This document shows positions 60,656-64,000 of a DNA stretch of 64,000 nt, in pieces. The DNA comes from Corynebacterium lactis (GTDB lineage: Bacteria > Actinomycetota > Actinomycetes > Mycobacteriales > Mycobacteriaceae). The position numbers were made by a program, and so were the translations under genes. A model generated the notes under the pieces. That model saw only the letters and a list, made by a program, of their open reading frames with translations. It ran no database searches and was not told the DNA's origin. Numbering within the stretch: the stretch's first letter is position 1; each line of letters starts with the position of its first letter. Location: NCBI RefSeq assembly GCF_900519355.1, contig NZ_ULHE01000001.1, forward strand, positions 558,001-622,000, written 5' to 3'.

Positions 60656-62086
60656 ATGACTGATGCTAACGACACCCTGCCGTCGCACCGCCTGGAAGTT
60701 CCCATCGACGAGGCGGTTGCGTGGCGTCGCGCGCTACATCAAAACCCGGAGCTGAGTTTCCGTGAGTACCAGACCTCCGACATGATTGAGGACCTACTGG
60801 GGCAGTGGGACATCCCGACCTACCGGCTGACTCCCACCTCCGTCATCGGCGTCATCGAGGGCACCGCGGGCGACCCCGCAACCGGCCGCGTTATCGGATA
60901 CCGCGCCGATATTGACGCGCTACCCATCCAGGAGGAGACCGGCCTGGAGTACGCCTCCCGCAACCCCGGCGTCATGCACGCCTGCGGTCACGACATGCAC
61001 ACCGCGATGCTGCTCGGCACGGCGAAGGTGCTGTCCGGCATGCGCGACAGGCTCCACGGCAAAGTGCTGTGCATCTTCCAGCACGCGGAGGAGATGCTGC
61101 CGGGCGGCGCCCGCGAGCTGGTCGAAAAGGGTGCGGCCGACGACCTGGACGAGGTTTACGCTTTCCACGTCGCACCGCACCCGGTCGGCCACGTCGGCAT
61201 CTGTCGAGGGCGCGTGTCCACGATGTCCGGGATCGTATCCATCTCCATTCGCGGGCGCGGCGGACACTCTTCGAACCCGCAGCTGTCCATCGACCCGGTG
61301 CTGATCGCCAGCGAGGCGACGATCATGCTCAACACGATCGTCTCCCGCGACCTGGACCCGAAGCACATGAATATCGTTAACGTGGGATCTCTGCATGCGG
61401 GCGAGGCCGGCAACGTCATCCCGGACACTGCAAACCTGGAGGTCTCCATCCGCTCCGTCGACGAGACGGACTGGGAGGCCGTCTGCCAGCGCATCGAGGC
61501 AATCGTCAACGGCGTCTGCCAGGCCCACGGCGCGCAGGCCACCTTCGACTGGCAGATTCCGTACCCGATGGTCGTCAACGCCGACCTGGCCGTCAACCGG
61601 GCCTGGCACGCCGCCACCAAGGCCGTCGGGGAGGCCAAGGTCTTCGCCGCCGACCCGTGGGCGCCCTCTGATGACTTCTCCTACTTTTCCCGCGAGGTGC
61701 CGGGCTGCTACATGTTCCTTGGCACCGGCGGGCCCGAGGTGGGCAACCCCTACTTCCTGCACAATTCCAAGTTCAAGGTCGTCGAGCGCGCCATGATTTC
61801 GGGAATGCGCACCGAGATTCAGATTGCTCTCGACGCCCTGAATCCGAGCGCACAGACCCCACCGGAGATGCCAACACCGCAGCAGACGATGCCGTCGGCA
61901 GGCTCCGTCTCTCAGCGCCCTCGCAATCCGGGCCTCGGCACCCCGCAGTCGCGAGCGGGGGAGGCTCGCGCGACCGCCACGACCCCGCCGGAGGGCACTG
62001 CTCCGGCAGCACAGAGCCACGCCACGACAAACCCGGCACCTGCCGCATCGACGGCGGCACCTGCCACCTCAGGAGAGGACGCATAG
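60656..62086 (+). CDS. M20-family metallo-amidohydrolase with Pro/Ala-rich tail
   Basis: This 476-residue zinc/manganese amidohydrolase (AmiA/hippurate hydrolase type) hydrolyses N-acyl amino acids or related amides. Motifs are ALHQNPELSFREYQTSDM, YRADIDALPIQEETGLEYAS, MHACGHDMHTAMLLG, FQHAEEMLPGGARELVEKGA and GRGGHSSNPQLSIDPV. It lacks the usual end near residue 400. Instead a disordered Pro/Ala/Thr/Ser tail of about 80 residues follows. The stop is 4 bp before the next start, so it forms a pair with the GH13 gene. Confidence 0.9.
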   Translation: MTDANDTLPSHRLEVPIDEAVAWRRALHQNPELSFREYQTSDMIEDLLGQWDIPTYRLTPTSVIGVIEGTAGDPATGRVIGYRADIDALPIQEETGLEYASRNPGVMHACGHDMHTAMLLGTAKVLSGMRDRLHGKVLCIFQHAEEMLPGGARELVEKGAADDLDEVYAFHVAPHPVGHVGICRGRVSTMSGIVSISIRGRGGHSSNPQLSIDPVLIASEATIMLNTIVSRDLDPKHMNIVNVGSLHAGEAGNVIPDTANLEVSIRSVDETDWEAVCQRIEAIVNGVCQAHGAQATFDWQIPYPMVVNADLAVNRAWHAATKAVGEAKVFAADPWAPSDDFSYFSREVPGCYMFLGTGGPEVGNPYFLHNSKFKVVERAMISGMRTEIQIALDALNPSAQTPPEMPTPQQTMPSAGSVSQRPRNPGLGTPQSRAGEARATATTPPEGTAPAAQSHATTNPAPAASTAAPATSGEDA

Positions 62087-62090
62087 GACA

Positions 62091-63408
62091 ATGTCCGCAT
62101 CAGCACACACCCCCGCAACATCGACGCCCAGCTGGCGAAGTGGGCAATCGGGTGGCACGTCTATCCGCTGGGGTTCGTCGGCGCGCGATTCACGACAGGG
62201 GCTCCGGTGCAGGCTCGGACACCGGCGATAGCCCGCGCATCCTCAAGCTCATCGACTGGCTGGACTACGTCCAGTCCACGGGTTTCAACGCGCTGCAGCT
62301 GGCCCCGGTCTTTGCATCAACCACCCACGGCTATGACACCGAGGACTACTACCGCGTCGACCCCCGCCTGGGCACGGAAGACGACGTCGTCAAGCTGATT
62401 GCCGCCTCGCACGAGCGCGGGATCAAGGTGCTTTTCGACGGCGTTTTCAACCACATCGGTGAGCATGCCCCGGCCCTGCGCGTGGCGCTGAACGATCCTG
62501 ATGCTGTGGAGGCAGAGCTCTTTTCGCTGCGGCATACGGATAAGGGCGCCGAGGTCGACGTGTTCGAGGGACATTCCGGGCTGGTCGAATTCAATCACGA
62601 CAGCCAGGCAACGGTCGATTTCGTGATCGGTGTCATGGATTACTGGCTATCGCGAGGGGTCGACGGCTGGAGGCTCGATGCGGCCTACGCGGTCGACCCG
62701 AAGTTTTGGGCTCGGGTGCTGCCCGAGGTGCGTCGCAGGCACCCAGACGCTTACATCTACGGTGAGGTTATCCACGGGGATTACCCGAGAATCGTCGAGG
62801 AATCGACGATGGACTCCGTTACTGAATACGAGCTCTGGAAAGCGGTGTGGTCCTCGCTCAAGGAGGAAAACTTCTTCGAACTCGAGTGGACCTTGAAGCG
62901 TCATAATGGGTTCCTCGCGAGCTTTGTGCCAGTAACCTTCATCGGCAACCACGACGTCACTCGCATTGCGTCGACAGTCGGCGCCGATAAGGCGGTTCTC
63001 GCTGCGGCAGTCCTTTTCACGGTCGGCGGGTTGCCCCTGGTCTACTACGGCGACGAGCAGGGATACACCGGTATTAAGGAAGAGCGCGCTGGCGGAGACG
63101 ACGAGGTGCGCCCGGAGTTCCCGGCATCGCCAGGCGATTTCTCCTCACTCGGGGCGGGGATATTCGAGGCCTACCAGCAGCTGGTCGCGCTTCGGCGCCG
63201 GTACCCGTGGCTGTACTCGGCGCGGGTTGAGATCGACGAGGTTCGCAATGGCTACCTGCGCTACCGCGCTGTGGCGACCGACCCGGAGCTAGTCGGTGAG
63301 GCCGCAGGTGGCATGCCTGCGTTGGACATAACTCTGAGCGTAGAAAATGGTGCCACCGAGGCGATTATTCGCGACGGTGACACCAATCAGTTCACGTACC
63401 CGTTCTAA
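62091..63408 (+). pseudogene. GH13-family alpha-amylase-like enzyme, two frameshifts near the start
   Basis: With one G restored at about 62135 and one at about 62201 this is a 439-residue glycosidase. It begins SASAHTPATSTPSWAKWAI, then GWHVYPLGFVGARFTTGGSG. The GH13 regions follow: I VLFDGVFNHIGEHA, II GWRLDAAYAVDP (nucleophile Asp), III YIYGEVIHGDYP (acid/base Glu), IV FIGNHDVTRIAS. As written, the first 50 residues are scrambled and the open frame begins at 62140. The catalytic part is intact. It resembles actinobacterial trehalose- or sucrose-acting members; the substrate is uncertain. Four bases separate it from the M20 gene. Confidence 0.82.
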
Positions 63409-63418
63409 GAAAGGCAAA

Positions 63419-63449
63419 CCCGCCGGGGCGCAGATGGCGCTTCGGCGGG
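63419..63449. terminator. Hairpin between GH13 gene and lipoprotein gene
   Basis: CCCGCCG (63419-63425) pairs with CGGCGGG (63443-63449). Inside, GCGC pairs with GCGC around a short loop. It starts 11 bp after the GH13 stop codon and lies before the end of a convergent gene, so it probably terminates both. Confidence 0.55.
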
Positions 63450-63489
63450 GTCGTCCCTGAAACTGGGGGAGAGTAGACCGGGCTCAGTC

Positions 63490-63708
63490 CTACTGAGCGG
63501 AGGTCTGACCCTGCATTTCCTGGCCCTGCGTCTCCTGGCCGGCGGTGGTGGTCTCAGTTCCGGACTTCTTCTGCTCGAAGGTCGCCGTGGGGGTCTTCTG
63601 ATCGCCGACCTTCATGTTCGAGTCCTGCTCGTGCGGGGGAGAGCAAGCGACCAGGGCTGCAGCGGCGATGGCGGATGCGGCGATTGCGCCGGCGATGCGG
63701 TTACGCAT
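63490..63708 (-). CDS. Small lipoprotein, Gln/Thr-rich
   Basis: This 72-residue lipoprotein has the signal RNRIAGAIAASAIAAAALVAC, quoted here only as RNRIAGAIAASA and ALVAC. The lipobox cysteine is near residue 22. The mature part of 50 residues is hydrophilic and repetitive (GQETQGQEMQGQTSAQ at the end). The ATG at 63708 is preferred to the ATG at 63762 because it begins a canonical signal peptide and GGAGCC precedes it. The function is unknown. Confidence 0.7.
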   Translation of the reverse strand: MRNRIAGAIAASAIAAAALVACSPPHEQDSNMKVGDQKTPTATFEQKKSGTETTTAGQETQGQEMQGQTSAQ

Positions 63709-63797
63709 GAATGTGGCTCCTCTGTCGGTAGTCAACAGCGCTTTCGGTAAGTGAAAAATCACTCGGCTGAACTATTCATGAATATCTTAAAGGATAC

Positions 63798-64000
63798 TTA
63801 GAGTTTTGCGGGAACCAACGGCCCAATCGCCCCCGCTCCCATACAGAGGCTGGCCCCGGGGGTGGCCCGGTCGATTGTGACGCGGAGGACGTTACCGCCG
63901 CCATTGAGGTTGACGTAGCGGGGGCGCAGCTCCGTCGTCATCGGGACGACCGTGGACCCGGCGCGGGTTTGCTCCTCCGTCTCAAAGGGGTTGGGCAGCG
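63798..64000 (-). CDS. 3' end of a protein gene running in from the right edge
   Basis: The - strand frame is open from base 64000 to a TAA at 63798-63800. It gives 67 residues: LPNPFETEEQTRAGSTVVPM, then TTELRPRYVNLNGGGNVLRV, then TIDRATPGASLCMGAGAIGP and LVPAKL. The codon pattern fits this genome. The start lies outside the window. No family could be recognised. Confidence 0.55.
   Translation of the reverse strand, partial: LPNPFETEEQTRAGSTVVPMTTELRPRYVNLNGGGNVLRVTIDRATPGASLCMGAGAIGPLVPAKL

Overview
The window is about 64 kb of high-GC (roughly 60-65 % by eye) actinobacterial chromosome. It most resembles Corynebacterium or a close mycolata relative. The reasons are: an mntABCD-mntR manganese operon in the order known from C. 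diphtheriae; many apparently leaderless genes, with a -10 hexamer 6-8 nt before the ATG; a DUF3558-type lipoprotein; an MT0933/Rv0909-type small antitoxin; and a cstA-ybdD pair. I saw no rRNA, tRNA, CRISPR, phage or insertion sequence. The species cannot be named from this window.

Layout. 1-9.1 kb: the end of an ABC-2 exporter, a short CDF-like transporter, an ACT protein, a TipA-like MerR regulator, then a PadR-controlled operon (padR, ABC ATPase, FtsX-type permease) followed by an RNA-binding-type ABC-class ATPase. 9.3-19.5 kb: an MFS carrier, tandem LURP-one paralogs, an MDR reductase, an HD hydrolase, a TRIC channel, a prolyl aminopeptidase, an RclA-like flavoprotein, a methyltransferase and a DUF5692 membrane protein. 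19.6-24.2 kb: YdcF, a small antitoxin, CstA-YbdD and ArsC. 24.3-29.5 kb: mntABCD-mntR plus two unknown membrane proteins. 29.5-35.1 kb: a quinone oxidoreductase, a GntR/FCD regulator, and an Nramp-like carrier with 5-oxoprolinase pxpABC. 35.1-47.3 kb: DHA2 exporters, a membrane protein, ElaA, the energy-linked transhydrogenase pntAB, a secreted hydrolase, a TctA-type permease, and a TetR-exporter pair. 47.5-52.3 kb: a 2-oxoacid:ferredoxin oxidoreductase operon whose last gene is an NAD(P)H/FAD/[4Fe-4S] fusion. 52.5-57 kb: a PPE-like/lipoprotein pair, then a TPP riboswitch and thiC. 57-64 kb: a GT87 enzyme, M18 and M20 peptidases, a GH13 enzyme, a lipoprotein and the 3' end of one more gene.

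Two window-wide observations matter most. First, the 12-mer CGTCGGCAAGCG occurs nine times by eye, on both strands and in different reading frames. Chance predicts far less than one copy, so it looks like a DNA-level signal (uptake, recombination or segregation motif). Second, at least ten single-base losses of G or C disrupt eight otherwise well-conserved genes. Restoring one base per site gives an intact frame, and in every case where the stop is clear it gives a length divisible by three. This looks more like a base-calling or assembly artefact than gene decay, so the affected genes are annotated here as probably functional but frameshifted in this sequence.

Functional themes: manganese homeostasis (mnt), pyridine-nucleotide balance (PntAB; a Por complex probably wired to NAD(P)H), 5-oxoproline salvage, peptide and pyruvate scavenging (CstA, aminopeptidases) and several regulator-exporter pairs whose palindromic operators are visible.
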